Assembly (NCBI RefSeq): GCF_003967595.1
Contig: NZ_BIFW01000003.1
Location: 76,468 to 140,467 of the forward strand
Length of the DNA: 64,000 nt
Source: Companilactobacillus musae
Lineage (GTDB): Bacteria; Bacillota; Bacilli; Lactobacillales; Lactobacillaceae
Reading direction: 5' to 3'
The position numbers and the translations under genes were made by a program. The notes beneath the pieces were generated by a model. That model had not been told where the DNA came from and ran no database searches. It saw only the letters and a program-made list of their open reading frames with translations. Shown here in pieces: positions 55,502 through 64,000 of the stretch (within the stretch, counting starts at the first letter, position 1; each line of letters starts with the position of its first letter).

Positions 55502-55515
55502 TTTTGTCCCCCTGA

Positions 55516-56619
55516 TTAGACATTGAAGCGGAATTCAATAATATCTCCGTCTTGTACTTCGTAATCCTTACCTTCAACTCGTAGTTTTCCGGCTTCTTTA
55601 ACAGCTTTTTCGCTACCTAAACTATCTAAATCACTAAAAGCTGTAACTTCAGCACGGATAAATCCACGTTCAAAATCAGAATGGATAATTCCGGCAACTT
55701 GTGGTGCTTTCATACCTTCATGGAATGTCCAAGCACGTGTTTCTTTACCACCAGCTGTGAAGAATGTTCTAAGACCTAATAATTTGTAACTAGCCTTGAT
55801 CAACTTATCAAGACCAGATTCAGTAACACCTTCAGCCTCAAGGAATTCTTTTCTTTCATCATCATCCAATTCAGCAATTTCTTCTTCAGTCTTAGCTGAA
55901 ACTCCGATTACTTGAGCATTTTCCTTCTTAGCATAATCTTCAATTAACTTATAATACTTAGAAGCTTCTGGATCAGCCATATCTTCTTCAGCAATATTAG
56001 CTACATACAAAACTGGTTTTGAAGTTAATAGAAATAGTCCTTTAACAATTTTTTGTTCTTCCTCATCAAAATCAATTGATCTAACAGCTCCGCCTTCTTC
56101 AAGGACTGGCTTGATTTTTTCAAGTACAGCAAATTCAGCTTGAGCTTCTTTATCTTTAGCACTCTTAGCAGCCTTTTCAACACGTGTATAACGCTTATTG
56201 ATACTATCAAGGTCAGCTAAACCAAGTTCCAAATTAATTGTTTCAATATCATCCAATGGGTCAACTTTACCAGTAACACTAGTAATATCATCATCATCAA
56301 AAGCACGAACTACGTGAACAATGGCATCAACTTGACGAATATTTTCCAAGAACTTGTTACCAAGTCCTTCACCTTTACTAGCACCCTTAACGATACCCGC
56401 AATATCTGTAAATTCAAAAGTTGTATGAATTATTTTTTTAGCAGGGATCAATTCATCGATTCTTGATAGACGTGCATCTGGCACTTCAACCATTCCGACA
56501 TTAGGATCAATTGTAGCGAAAGGATAGTTGGCCATTTCGGCACCAGCCTTTGTAATAGCATTAAATAAAGTTGACTTACCAACATTTGGTAGTCCGACGA
56601 TTCCGGCAGTTAGAGCCAT
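55516..56619 (-). CDS. ychF: Redox-regulated ATPase/GTPase YchF
   Basis: 367 aa, the usual length. P-loop GLPNVGKST at 8-16, coiled coil near 125-180, TGS domain at about 280-367. Known as an ATP-preferring Obg-family protein linked to ribosomes and oxidative stress. GAGGAATAACTA precedes the ATG, 3 nt after the DUF951 stop. Confidence 0.95.
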   Translation of the reverse strand: MALTAGIVGLPNVGKSTLFNAITKAGAEMANYPFATIDPNVGMVEVPDARLSRIDELIPAKKIIHTTFEFTDIAGIVKGASKGEGLGNKFLENIRQVDAIVHVVRAFDDDDITSVTGKVDPLDDIETINLELGLADLDSINKRYTRVEKAAKSAKDKEAQAEFAVLEKIKPVLEEGGAVRSIDFDEEEQKIVKGLFLLTSKPVLYVANIAEEDMADPEASKYYKLIEDYAKKENAQVIGVSAKTEEEIAELDDDERKEFLEAEGVTESGLDKLIKASYKLLGLRTFFTAGGKETRAWTFHEGMKAPQVAGIIHSDFERGFIRAEVTAFSDLDSLGSEKAVKEAGKLRVEGKDYEVQDGDIIEFRFNV

Positions 56620-56622
56620 TAG

Positions 56623-56886
56623 TTATTCCTCATTTCTTTTAATAAAGTTTGGTGGCATCAATTGAGATTTGCTCAAATAATGTTCTTCATTTTCCGTTTT
56701 TACCTGATCAGCTTGGGTTAAAACCTTCTTGAATTTCTTATTAAATTCAGCCCGTGGAATCATAACGATATGTCCACAGCCTAGACATTTAACTTTGATA
56801 TCTGCACCAAGACGAATAACTTCCCAGCGGTTTGCCCCACAAGCATGAGGTTTCTTCATTGTGATAATATCTCCAAGTTTAAACAT
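56623..56886 (-). CDS. DUF951 zinc-ribbon-like protein
   Basis: 87 aa, a DUF951 domain at about 1-65 with CGAN and CLGCGH cysteines and a positively charged surface. This gene is widely conserved next to parB and ychF in Firmicutes. Suggested nucleic-acid binding is inference. Confidence 0.85.
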   Translation of the reverse strand: MFKLGDIITMKKPHACGANRWEVIRLGADIKVKCLGCGHIVMIPRAEFNKKFKKVLTQADQVKTENEEHYLSKSQLMPPNFIKRNEE

Positions 56887-56895
56887 ACAAGCCCT

Positions 56896-57765
56896 CTAAT
56901 CTAAATGGATTCCTAATATGTCTAAAATACGATTTAAATCATCCGTATTTGTAAAATCAATTTCGAGTTTTCCATGACCGCTACGTGTTTCTTTAACCGT
57001 TACGGGAGTATCAAATCTCTCAACTAATTTTTCTTCAGTTGCTCTTATGTAAGGTGACTTTTGAGCAATCTTCTTTTTCTTTTTACTATTGTGCTTTGAT
57101 TCGGTAGCCAATTGTTCTAGTTGGCGGACAGTCAAATCTTCATTAACAGCTCTTTGAGCTAATTTATCAATTTGATCTTTATCCTTCAAACTGAGTAAGG
57201 TTCTGGCTTGTCCCATTGATAATTGACCGTTCTGAACTAATTTCTTAGTTGCTTCTGGCAAATTCAACAGACGTAAATAGTTAGCAATGTAAGGACGACT
57301 TTTACCGAGTCGTTGAGAAACTTGTTCTTGAGTAAGATTTAACTTAGTAATCAAGGTTTGATAAGCGTCAGCTTCTTCAAGCGGAGTTAAGTCTTCACGT
57401 TGCAAGTTTTCTAAAACAGCGATTTCCATCATTCCTGATTCACTTAATGGACGAACGATTGCTGGAATAGCAGTCTTCTTAGCAATTTTACTAGCACGGA
57501 AACGTCTTTCACCGGCTATGATTTCAAATCCATTAACACTTTCACGAACGATAATCGGTTGAAAAACCCCATTTTGTTCAATTGAATGTGCTAATTCGTT
57601 TAAAGCATGTTCATCAAAAGTTTTTCTTGGTTGATACGGATTAGGTCGAATATCATCGATGGACAAATCAACGACGGTCTCGCTGTTTTCATCGATAGCT
57701 TCGAATTCTGAGAAGATTGCGTCGATTCCTCTCCCTAAGCCTTTTTTATTTTTGCTTGATGCCAT
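56896..57765 (-). CDS. parB: Chromosome partitioning protein ParB (Spo0J)
   Basis: 289 aa. N-terminal ParB/Srx box (IRPNPYQPRKTFDEHALNE, residue about 40), GERRFRASKIA, HTH (QRLGKSRPYIANYL), C-terminal dimerisation region. Binds parS and spreads with CTP, acting with ParA in origin segregation. ATG overlaps the parA end by 20 nt. Confidence 0.95.
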   Translation of the reverse strand: MASSKNKKGLGRGIDAIFSEFEAIDENSETVVDLSIDDIRPNPYQPRKTFDEHALNELAHSIEQNGVFQPIIVRESVNGFEIIAGERRFRASKIAKKTAIPAIVRPLSESGMMEIAVLENLQREDLTPLEEADAYQTLITKLNLTQEQVSQRLGKSRPYIANYLRLLNLPEATKKLVQNGQLSMGQARTLLSLKDKDQIDKLAQRAVNEDLTVRQLEQLATESKHNSKKKKKIAQKSPYIRATEEKLVERFDTPVTVKETRSGHGKLEIDFTNTDDLNRILDILGIHLD

Positions 57766-58522
57766 TACGCTTTAACACCTCCTTAGCAAGGTCACGATAA
57801 GCTTGCGCACCCCTTGACTTATCGTCAAAATCTACGATGGGTAGGCCATAACTTGGAGCCTCAGCTAAACGTGTATTTCTTGGAACAATGGACTTGTAAA
57901 CCGAATCGCCAAAGTATGATTTCACTTCATCAACAACTTGTGCCCCTAGATTAGTTCTCGCATCAAGCATTGTGATTAGAACACCTTCAATAGCTAAATT
58001 AGTATTGAAATGCTTTTGAACTAAACGAATTGTATTCAGTAGTTGACTCAAACCTTCCAGCGCATAATACTCACTTTGAACCGGAATAATAATTGAATCA
58101 CTTGCTGTAAAGGCATTCGTGGAAAGCTGACCTAATGAAGGTGGACAGTCGATCAAAATTATATCGTAATCTTTATCAACCTCTTCGATTCCAGCACGCA
58201 AACGTGTTTCACGGGCCATCATGGTAGTCAATTCCATCTCTGCACCGGCCAGTTGAATTGTTGCAGGAACGATATCCAGATTTTTATGTTTAGTATGAAT
58301 AATCGTTTTTCTCAAAGGGTATTCATTGACCAAAACATCATAGACATCTTTTTCAACATTGGCTTTTTTAATCCCCAGTCCACTAGTGGCATTACCTTGG
58401 GGATCAGTATCTACTATTAATACTTTTTGACCAAGATCAGTTAAACATGCTCCCAAATTGATGGTGGTTGTGGTTTTTCCAACACCACCCTTTTGATTTG
58501 CAACAGATATTTTTCGTGCCAT
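57746..58522 (-). CDS. parA: Chromosome partitioning ATPase ParA (Soj)
   Basis: 258 aa. Deviant Walker A KGGVGKTTT at 11-19, Walker B IILIDCPPSLG near 120. GGGG precedes the ATG. ParA-ParB pair after rsmG is the classical origin-proximal order. A short inverted repeat AATTGT-CGTA-ACAATT lies 30 nt upstream. Confidence 0.95.
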   Translation of the reverse strand: MARKISVANQKGGVGKTTTTINLGACLTDLGQKVLIVDTDPQGNATSGLGIKKANVEKDVYDVLVNEYPLRKTIIHTKHKNLDIVPATIQLAGAEMELTTMMARETRLRAGIEEVDKDYDIILIDCPPSLGQLSTNAFTASDSIIIPVQSEYYALEGLSQLLNTIRLVQKHFNTNLAIEGVLITMLDARTNLGAQVVDEVKSYFGDSVYKSIVPRNTRLAEAPSYGLPIVDFDDKSRGAQAYRDLAKEVLKRNGIKQK

Positions 58523-58652
58523 CTTATTCCCCTATCTCTAGAAATTGTCGTAACAATTCCACAAAATATTTATCTATGGTAATCACTTTCTGGCGCTTTT
58601 GCCATAACTATACAATCTTATCATTTTTTCAATATCATTTAATACCTAGTAA

Positions 58653-59378
58653 TTATTTCACAAGTGGTTTTTTGGCAGGTGTACCTGGTTTACGAGGATA
58701 TTTTTTAGGTGTGTTAGAAATTTTACTTACAAAAATAAAATTACGGATTCCGGCATCATTTGGTAATTCAATTGACTCTTGTTGTTTGATTTCTCCACCT
58801 AAAGTTTTAATAGCATATTGTGCTGTTTTGACTTCTTCAGGTGCTTTTTCTGATTTCATAGCAACGAATTGTCCGCCAACCTTAACTAAAGGTAAACAAA
58901 ATTCTGTCAAAACATTCATTGCTGCAACTGCACGAGCTGTGACAACATCAAAAGATTCACGGAATTGACTATTCTTGCCAACTTCCTCAGCACGTCCATG
59001 AACTAAATTAACATTATCTAAACCTAATTTTTCGACCAAAGTTTCCAAGAATTTGATTCGCTTATTCAATGAATCAACGATTGTAATCTTTAACTTGGGG
59101 TTGATGATTTTCAATGGCAATGATGGGAATCCTGCTCCTGAACCAACATCACAAAGTGTCAGTTCATCATGCAATAATTTATTATCAACGAATCCTAAAA
59201 CAATTGAATCATAAAAATGTTTCAAATAAACTTGATCTTCTTCAGTAATAGAAGTTAAATTCATGACCTTATTAGTTTCAACTAATTCGTGAAAATAAGT
59301 TGCAAATTGTTCTTTTTGAGTTGAACTCAACTCGATGCCCTGTTTAGCCAAAGCTTCAAAAAATTCTTCCGGTTTCAT
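58653..59378 (-). CDS. rsmG: 16S rRNA (guanine527-N7)-methyltransferase RsmG
   Basis: 241 aa. SAM-binding motif CDVGSGAGFPSLPLKI near 73, MNLTSI near 38, FDVVTARAVA near 140. Modifies 16S rRNA at G527. GGAGG precedes the ATG at 59378. First of the rsmG-parA-parB group; 130 nt separate it from parA. Confidence 0.95.
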   Translation of the reverse strand: MKPEEFFEALAKQGIELSSTQKEQFATYFHELVETNKVMNLTSITEEDQVYLKHFYDSIVLGFVDNKLLHDELTLCDVGSGAGFPSLPLKIINPKLKITIVDSLNKRIKFLETLVEKLGLDNVNLVHGRAEEVGKNSQFRESFDVVTARAVAAMNVLTEFCLPLVKVGGQFVAMKSEKAPEEVKTAQYAIKTLGGEIKQQESIELPNDAGIRNFIFVSKISNTPKKYPRKPGTPAKKPLVK

Positions 59379-59394
59379 TAACATACCTCCACTC

Positions 59395-59412
59395 GTGAAA
59401 CACATGTTTCAC
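59395..59412. promoter_or_regulatory. Inverted pair of parS half-sites upstream of rsmG
   Basis: GTGAAACA-CA-TGTTTCAC: both halves of a parS site but turned outward, 17 nt before the rsmG start. Not a full parS. Confidence 0.35.
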
Positions 59413-59544
59413 ACTCTTTTATCCTATATTATTGTGTAACTTAATTCAATGTCGAGTTAATGAAGCTCCTTAAAATTATTGTTGTATTTACAACAATTTA
59501 GCTATATGATATTCACCAATAATTCACTTACTTGGAGGTATCTT

Positions 59545-59976
59545 ATGATTGATGTAAAACGCACTGACGATCTAACTACTCAGGAATTAATCGACATTTT
59601 AAAGGCTCGTGTTGGAGTCTTCGTTGTTGAACAGAACTGTCCTTACCAAGAAGTCGACGAAGATGACTATAACGATTTGCATGTTCGTCTACTCGAAAAT
59701 GGAGTTTTAAAAGCTTACACTAGAATTATTGATAAGGGCGATCACATTACTTTTGGTCGTGTCTTAGTTGTCAAAGAGTATCGTAAAGCTGGTTTAGGTG
59801 AAAAAATCGTTGCCGCTACGATTGACGAAATCAAGCAAAGATTCCCTAATAAACCAATTCAAATACAAGCTCAAGCTTATTTACAAAAATTTTATTCTCA
59901 ATTTGGCTTCAAAGCTATTTCTGATGTTTATCTGGAAGACAACATCCCTCACCTAGATATGCTTATGAAATTTTAA
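59545..59976 (+). CDS. GNAT acetyltransferase, ElaA type
   Basis: 143 aa. LKARVGVFVVEQNCPYQEVDEDD is the ElaA N-terminal motif; GRVLVVKEYRKAGLGEKIV carries the acetyl-CoA R/QxxGxG/A loop near residue 75-90. Substrate not known. GGAGGT precedes the ATG. Confidence 0.85.
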   Translation: MIDVKRTDDLTTQELIDILKARVGVFVVEQNCPYQEVDEDDYNDLHVRLLENGVLKAYTRIIDKGDHITFGRVLVVKEYRKAGLGEKIVAATIDEIKQRFPNKPIQIQAQAYLQKFYSQFGFKAISDVYLEDNIPHLDMLMKF

Positions 59977-59991
59977 AAGGAAGTGCTTAAT

Positions 59992-60516
59992 ATGAAATTT
60001 AATTTATTACCTATCAGTATTAATGAAGTTGACTATTCCGACCTACCTTTACTAAAAAAGCTCAGTATCGAAACATTCAATGATTCTTTTCGTAGTGAAC
60101 GTGGCGATTTATCAGGCTACACTAAAAAGAATTTTAATTATGGTCAATTAGCCGTAGAAATGATTAATCCGGATTCTCATTTTTACTTTATTTACTATAA
60201 TCATAAATTGGCTGGTTATTTAAAGCTCAATCTTAATCATGCTCAATCTCAGGATATGGGCGTTGATGCTCTGGAAATCGACCGAATTTATCTTCTTCAA
60301 AAATTTGAATACATTGGCTTAGAAAGTAAATTAATTAATTTTGCTTTTGATCAAGCCAAGAAGTTTCATAAACATACTGTTTGGAGTAGCGTTTGGGAAC
60401 ACAATCAACCAATCATTCATTTTTATAATCAATTTGGCTTCAAATCTGTTGCCAGTAAAAAATTCCATTTGATTGGTCGATTACATAAGGATCTTGTCAT
60501 GAAAACAAGCCTATAA
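59992..60516 (+). CDS. GNAT acetyltransferase (PaiA-like)
   Basis: 174 aa. Starts 15 nt after the ElaA-type gene, AGGAAG upstream; the ORF-starting GTG is not used. LEIDRIYLLQKFEYIGLESKLI corresponds to the acetyl-CoA loop but lacks the usual RxxGxG pattern (GLES), so substrate handling may differ. The C-terminus WEHNQPIIHFYNQFGFK is a standard GNAT end. PaiA-like polyamine acetylation is a guess. Confidence 0.75.
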   Translation: MKFNLLPISINEVDYSDLPLLKKLSIETFNDSFRSERGDLSGYTKKNFNYGQLAVEMINPDSHFYFIYYNHKLAGYLKLNLNHAQSQDMGVDALEIDRIYLLQKFEYIGLESKLINFAFDQAKKFHKHTVWSSVWEHNQPIIHFYNQFGFKSVASKKFHLIGRLHKDLVMKTSL

Positions 60517-60528
60517 AAGAAAAAAGTC

Positions 60529-60573
60529 TCCATGTAGTAACCACCTTTGATGGTCACCGCATAGAGATTTTTT
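60529..60573. terminator. Imperfect terminator hairpin (TCTCC type)
   Basis: AAAGTCTCCATGTAGTAACCA pairs imperfectly with TGGTCACCGCATAGAGATTTTTT; A-run left, T-run right. Sister of 5873 and 32334. Confidence 0.7.
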
Positions 60574-60626
60574 ATTGCTCGGGAATCAAATCCCGCTTTT
60601 TGTCGCCCCTGCCAAGGAACTTAATT

Positions 60627-61079
60627 TTAACACATATCTGAACAACCATCTGGTAGACAGTCACATTTAACACGTTCAGGAGCCGTTTTAATCTTTTCAT
60701 TTAAAGTATTTTGTAAAATCTCAATATCCGAACGACTTATTTCCATCGAATCAATCAATTCATTTAAAACTGATCCCGACTTATGAGCACAAAAGTTACT
60801 AAATAAACCATTAGCATACTCATTCATTGTCGCCTGTTCTTCTACAGTTGCCGAATAAATATATCTGCCATTCTCTTTTTCTCGGCTAAGAAATCTCTTT
60901 TTAGTTAGACGTGTTATCAAGGTCTTAATTGTTGAATCAGACCAGGTCTGCTTCTTTTGCATAAGATTTATAATCTCGGAACTTGTAACATCATTTAGAG
61001 TCCAAACTATTCTCATAATTTGCCATTCAGCTGAAGAAATTTCAACTTTTTTCTGTTCTTTCTTTACCACAGTATCCAT
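60627..61079 (-). CDS. copY: CopY/BlaI-family transcriptional repressor
   Basis: 150 aa. Winged helix (about 10-85: SAEWQIMRIVWTLNDVTSSEI, WSDSTIKTLITRLTKK) and a C-terminal cysteine cluster CDCLPDGCSDMC (CxCx4Cx3C), close to but not the CopY consensus CxCx4CxC. Copper- or metal-thiolate sensing is therefore probable. No copA or copZ is beside it. ATG at 61079 has GAGAGG 9 nt upstream. No clear TACANNTGTA box seen. Confidence 0.8.
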   Translation of the reverse strand: MDTVVKKEQKKVEISSAEWQIMRIVWTLNDVTSSEIINLMQKKQTWSDSTIKTLITRLTKKRFLSREKENGRYIYSATVEEQATMNEYANGLFSNFCAHKSGSVLNELIDSMEISRSDIEILQNTLNEKIKTAPERVKCDCLPDGCSDMC

Positions 61080-61119
61080 CAAAACATTCCTCTCGTAATG
61101 ACAACATTATATAACATTC

Positions 61120-61857
61120 TTAGATTGATTTGAGATTAGATTTTTCGGCATAAACTTCAACGCAATAATTTTTTTGACCACAGTTAGGACAAACTAGTTT
61201 ACGAGTTCTAGGGTTATGATTACTGAAAAAAGCTGCTTTAAATGTTGGTCTAAATTCATAATTACAATTTGGACATATGTAATTAACTTTGTTGAAATAA
61301 TACTTAGAAATCCAAATAGCAAAAATAATTGCCATTAACATTATTATTATAAATGGCACCCATTGGTTCTTCTTAATTCCCCAAACTAGACTTCCAATTT
61401 CAGCCACATCCATTAATAAACCAGTAATAACCATTTTCATATGTACTTTTCTCAAGGCTTTTTTATTATTCATGATATTATCTATGTCATCAATCGTTCT
61501 TAATGAAATTTGATTTATTTGTGGCAAATTATGCTTAATATTTTCAATCATCTTTATTTGATTTTTAGAATTCTTGATCTGTAACTTAGTTGCTTTCAAT
61601 TGTTGTTCTAACAGTAAATCTAAAACTTCCATTGAATTATCACTTTTGAGAATTTCCTTGATTGCCTTCAATGAAAGACCCAAATTTTTTAATAATAAAA
61701 TCAATTTTAATCGACTAACATCTTTTTCAGAGTAAATTCTCTTACCATTATCATAAATATGACTTGGCTCAAGAAGTTCTTTTTTATCATAAAATTGTAA
61801 AGTTCTAATAGAGATCTGAAACATTTTTGCCAATTCACCAGTAGTATATTCTGACAT
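61120..61857 (-). CDS. MerR-family regulator with zinc-ribbon-like C-terminus
   Basis: 245 aa. MerR HTH at about 1-70 (YTTGELAKMFQISIRTLQFYDKKELLEP), a long coiled coil, two hydrophobic segments near 140-175, and a C-terminal pair of CxxC motifs (YICPNCNYEF, VCPNCGQKN). So it looks membrane-associated and metal-binding, unusual for MerR. AAGGAGG precedes ATG 61857. Upstream of copY on the same strand, 40 nt apart. Confidence 0.78.
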   Translation of the reverse strand: MSEYTTGELAKMFQISIRTLQFYDKKELLEPSHIYDNGKRIYSEKDVSRLKLILLLKNLGLSLKAIKEILKSDNSMEVLDLLLEQQLKATKLQIKNSKNQIKMIENIKHNLPQINQISLRTIDDIDNIMNNKKALRKVHMKMVITGLLMDVAEIGSLVWGIKKNQWVPFIIIMLMAIIFAIWISKYYFNKVNYICPNCNYEFRPTFKAAFFSNHNPRTRKLVCPNCGQKNYCVEVYAEKSNLKSI

Positions 61858-62061
61858 AGATTTCACCTCCTTGATTCTATTTATAGCTTATTACCTTAGG
61901 TCGCTAGCAAGTCTTTTATCAAAAAATATTTATAACGGCGTTATGCTTATATATTTTATTATAATTTCACTTATCACAAAACTATATATTTATTGATATA
62001 AGCTTCAAAATGTCTTAGAATACTCTAATAGTGAACAACTGTAGACAAGGGGGAAAGACAT

Positions 62062-62718
62062 ACGAGTTATAGTTTTTTTGTTCAACCGCAAATAGATAAA
62101 AGTAACAACTCTATCTTTGGTTACGAGGTTCTTTTACGTAAAGAAGATAACGGTGCTTGGCATTTACCAAAGGATTTCACTGAACTTTCAATTGAGGATC
62201 AGGTTAAGTTAGTTGAGAAGACTGCCAAATCAATTAGGAATCACGTCGGGGAAAATAAGGCCTTATCATTCAACTTAAATAGACAACAAGCTAATGATCC
62301 TTATACTCTAGGGGAAATCATTGCCCTAAAAAAACGTATCAGTCCTGCTGAATTGACGATTGAATTAACCGAGGCAATGCCTTTGGATAAAATTAAGGAA
62401 TTCAGTCTTTTACTCCATCAGTACGATATTTCTTTAGTTATCGATGATGTTGGTACTGGTTCTAATACCTTTGATAATATCAAACATTCATTGCCTTACG
62501 TAGATAAAATCAAATTTGCCATGCAAAACCTTCGTATGGAAGGTCATGCTGAAAAGATTCCGGATTACTTATCATTTTGGGTTCAACAGGCTAAAAAGTA
62601 TTGTCTTGATGTCGTACTTGAAGGTGTTGAGGATTGCAAAGATCAACTTCTCGCCCAAAAATTTGGTATTGATATTCAACAAGGATATCTTTACGGAAAA
62701 CCTGCTATGCCACAATAA
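62062..62718 (+). pseudogene. EAL-domain protein with ACG in place of the ATG start
   Basis: A continuous 218-codon frame, homologous to EAL (cyclic-di-GMP phosphodiesterase) domains along its length: SYSFFVQPQID, GYEVLLRKED (the EVL form of EAL), NLNRQQ, ELTEAM, DDVGTG, DKIKFAM and EGVEDC. AAGGGGGAAAG ends 4 nt before ACG at 62062; no ATG, GTG or in-frame TTG occurs until 62353, well inside the domain. One base change (ATG to ACG) explains this, so the gene is either inactive or starts at ACG. The KxD-type Asp is replaced (IKFA). No GGDEF gene is nearby. Confidence 0.7.
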
Positions 62719-62780
62719 AAATACAGCACATATTAAGAAAGTTCATACCACGAACTCTTAATATATGCTGTTATTTTTTT
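62717..62780. terminator. Hairpin terminator between EAL gene and pepC
   Basis: ATACAGCA-ATATTAAGA-GTTC pairs with GAAC-TCTTAATATA-GCTGT-AT; A-run left, T-run right. Same type as 33909 and 44874. Confidence 0.78.
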
Positions 62781-62783
62781 ATA

Positions 62784-64000
62784 CTATGATAAAGAATCCC
62801 AAGCAGGCAAAACTACTGGCTCTTGATCATATTCATTCAATTCTTGATTAGTAAGATATTTCTTATTAATAATTACTTCATAAACATAATCTTCAAACCA
62901 CTTTTGGTCCATCATAAAGTAGCCATTTTCACCATTAGCCTGACCCCAGGAATTTTCAACCTTCCAACGATTTGGCTCCCCGTTAACTAAATTAACCCCA
63001 GTAATTGTCATTGCATGAGAAACTGCTGCTTGTTTGTAGTCCAAGCGCAACCCCTTTTCCACTTGAGAGTCGATACCAAATAATTGGTCATATTGATAAA
63101 GATCACCTAATAAATAACCCTTCTTACGATCTGATTCTTCTGAAACATCATTGCCAAACCAAATTGTGTCGTTACCCTTTAACTGTTCAACACTTAGTTC
63201 CTTCAATCGATCGATTGGCAAATTCAAGAATTTATCGACTGCACCGCCGACAACATTACCAGTTCCCTCGATTGTATAAACTTGGTGGTATCTTTTACTC
63301 TTTTGAGGAGAATTTTCGATTATCGCATAATCGTTCAAATCCATCGTAAAATATCTCTTCAAGAATTCCTTCGGAGTAATACTATTCTCTTCTATCAACT
63401 TACCATTATCATTTTGCAAAGAAAGTTCAAATTTCTTAGGTGGCAAACCAAATGAATAAACACATAAGCGGTAAACTTCACTGAGCATTTCTTCAACTCT
63501 TTGATTAATTTTTTTTTCAGAAAGACCCTCTTGAACCAAATGACGTAATTCAATTCCGTTCTTGCGCAATAATTTTCCTAAGACATCATTGAATTCAGTT
63601 GTATTATCAGATGCCGCCGTTTCTGGCATGACATAACTAGGAACTACTCCATACTTTTCAATTAAATTAGCCGCATATCTCCAAAAACCACCGTCACCAT
63701 TAGGACTACTGAAAATATTATTAACTTTACGGTCATCGATTGGAAGATCTGCTGTAGCAATTACAGCCTGATAAAAATGATTGGATTTTTCTAAACGATC
63801 ATAAAATGATAAATAGTTTTGAGATAGTTCAAAATCTTTCAAATTGTTTTTTAAAGCAAATTCAGTTCTTAATGTATTTAAAGCAGCGAACAACCAACAA
63901 CGTCCAGAATGCTTTTGATTAGAGACTTTTCCTGTATCTACCGTTATATTGAACGATGGATTTAATAATGTTTTAGCTTCGGGATTTTCTGAAGCCTTAT
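62784..64000 (-). CDS. pepC: Aminopeptidase C (C1 papain-like), 5'-truncated by the window
   Basis: 405 codons visible; the frame stays open to the right edge, where KASENPEAKTLLNPSFN precedes the active-site GRCWLFAALN. Catalytic Cys (63905 region), His in SHAMTITGV and Asn in VENSWGQ are all present, so it is a bleomycin-hydrolase-type cytoplasmic peptidase. The C-terminal tail ends AWDSLS, which in this family reaches into the active site. Its start lies outside the window. Confidence 0.9.
   Translation of the reverse strand, partial: KASENPEAKTLLNPSFNITVDTGKVSNQKHSGRCWLFAALNTLRTEFALKNNLKDFELSQNYLSFYDRLEKSNHFYQAVIATADLPIDDRKVNNIFSSPNGDGGFWRYAANLIEKYGVVPSYVMPETAASDNTTEFNDVLGKLLRKNGIELRHLVQEGLSEKKINQRVEEMLSEVYRLCVYSFGLPPKKFELSLQNDNGKLIEENSITPKEFLKRYFTMDLNDYAIIENSPQKSKRYHQVYTIEGTGNVVGGAVDKFLNLPIDRLKELSVEQLKGNDTIWFGNDVSEESDRKKGYLLGDLYQYDQLFGIDSQVEKGLRLDYKQAAVSHAMTITGVNLVNGEPNRWKVENSWGQANGENGYFMMDQKWFEDYVYEVIINKKYLTNQELNEYDQEPVVLPAWDSLS

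Noticed and set aside
60578..60604. Remnant of a tRNA T-arm (CGGGAATCAAATCCCG)
   Set aside because: The loop does not contain TTCGA/TTCAA in the right place and no acceptor or anticodon arms flank it; it is better read as a short hairpin.
61083..61119. cop box for the CopY-like repressor
   Set aside because: The gap upstream of copY contains no TACANNTGTA or close variant.

Overview
The window is a low-GC Firmicute chromosome segment, most likely from a lactobacillus of the former L. alimentarius/farciminis group (Companilactobacillus). That placement is inference from gene content: PTS and CcpA-type cre sites, an SLAP-anchored surface protein, a PepC-type aminopeptidase, a Lys-type-looking MurE next to an aspartate racemase, and no respiratory genes. 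The rsmG-parA-parB cluster near the right end suggests the segment lies fairly close to the replication origin. No rRNA, tRNA, CRISPR array, intact insertion sequence or prophage was seen.

Layout. 1-4.6 kb: a partial CoA-transferase, trans-2-enoyl-CoA reductase (FabV/TER), a glycerol facilitator, enoyl-CoA hydratase and a MaoC-type hydratase, with cre-like sites in the control regions. 4.9-8.2 kb: aldo/keto reductase, azoreductase-like flavoprotein, an RqcH-like protein lacking its N-terminal domain, and a membrane-bound XRE regulator. 8.3-14.1 kb: beta-glucoside PTS and 6-phospho-beta-glucosidase, an RpiR-family regulator, and an oligo-1,6-glucosidase pseudogene with an internal deletion. 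14.2-16 kb: a YibE/F membrane pair. 16.1-19.1 kb: a TrpXYZ-type ABC transporter behind a promoter, a 17-codon leader peptide with one Trp codon, two mutually exclusive hairpins and two terminator hairpins; this is the best candidate for an undescribed regulatory device. 19.1-27.9 kb: two large surface proteins flanking a SufT-DUF1858-DUF438 operon, and an RNPP-like regulator. 28-39.2 kb: amino-acid permeases, aldehyde dehydrogenase, AEC transporter, guaB, small housekeeping genes, a lipid flippase and guanine deaminase. 39.2-44 kb: a csc-type sucrose locus (H+ symporter, invertase, LacI repressor, divergent fructokinase) with two operators and an intervening cre. 45-47.8 kb: zinc/manganese-type ABC importer plus GtrA. 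48-54 kb: a cell-wall operon (response regulator, histidine kinase, DD-carboxypeptidase, MurE, aspartate racemase) followed by a lipoprotein gene. 54.2-54.75 kb: a 480-bp compound inverted-repeat element. 54.7-59.4 kb: DUF1129, ychF, DUF951, parB, parA, rsmG. 59.5-64 kb: two GNAT acetyltransferases, CopY- and MerR-type regulators, an EAL-domain gene whose expected ATG reads ACG, and a truncated pepC.

How it fits together. Sugar and acyl-CoA genes carry CcpA-type sites, so much of the left half and the sucrose locus is probably carbon-catabolite controlled. Intergenic gaps repeatedly hold long imperfect hairpins of a few recurring types that probably act as bidirectional terminators but look like repeat families. 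All functions are assigned by reading the translated sequence; no database search was run.
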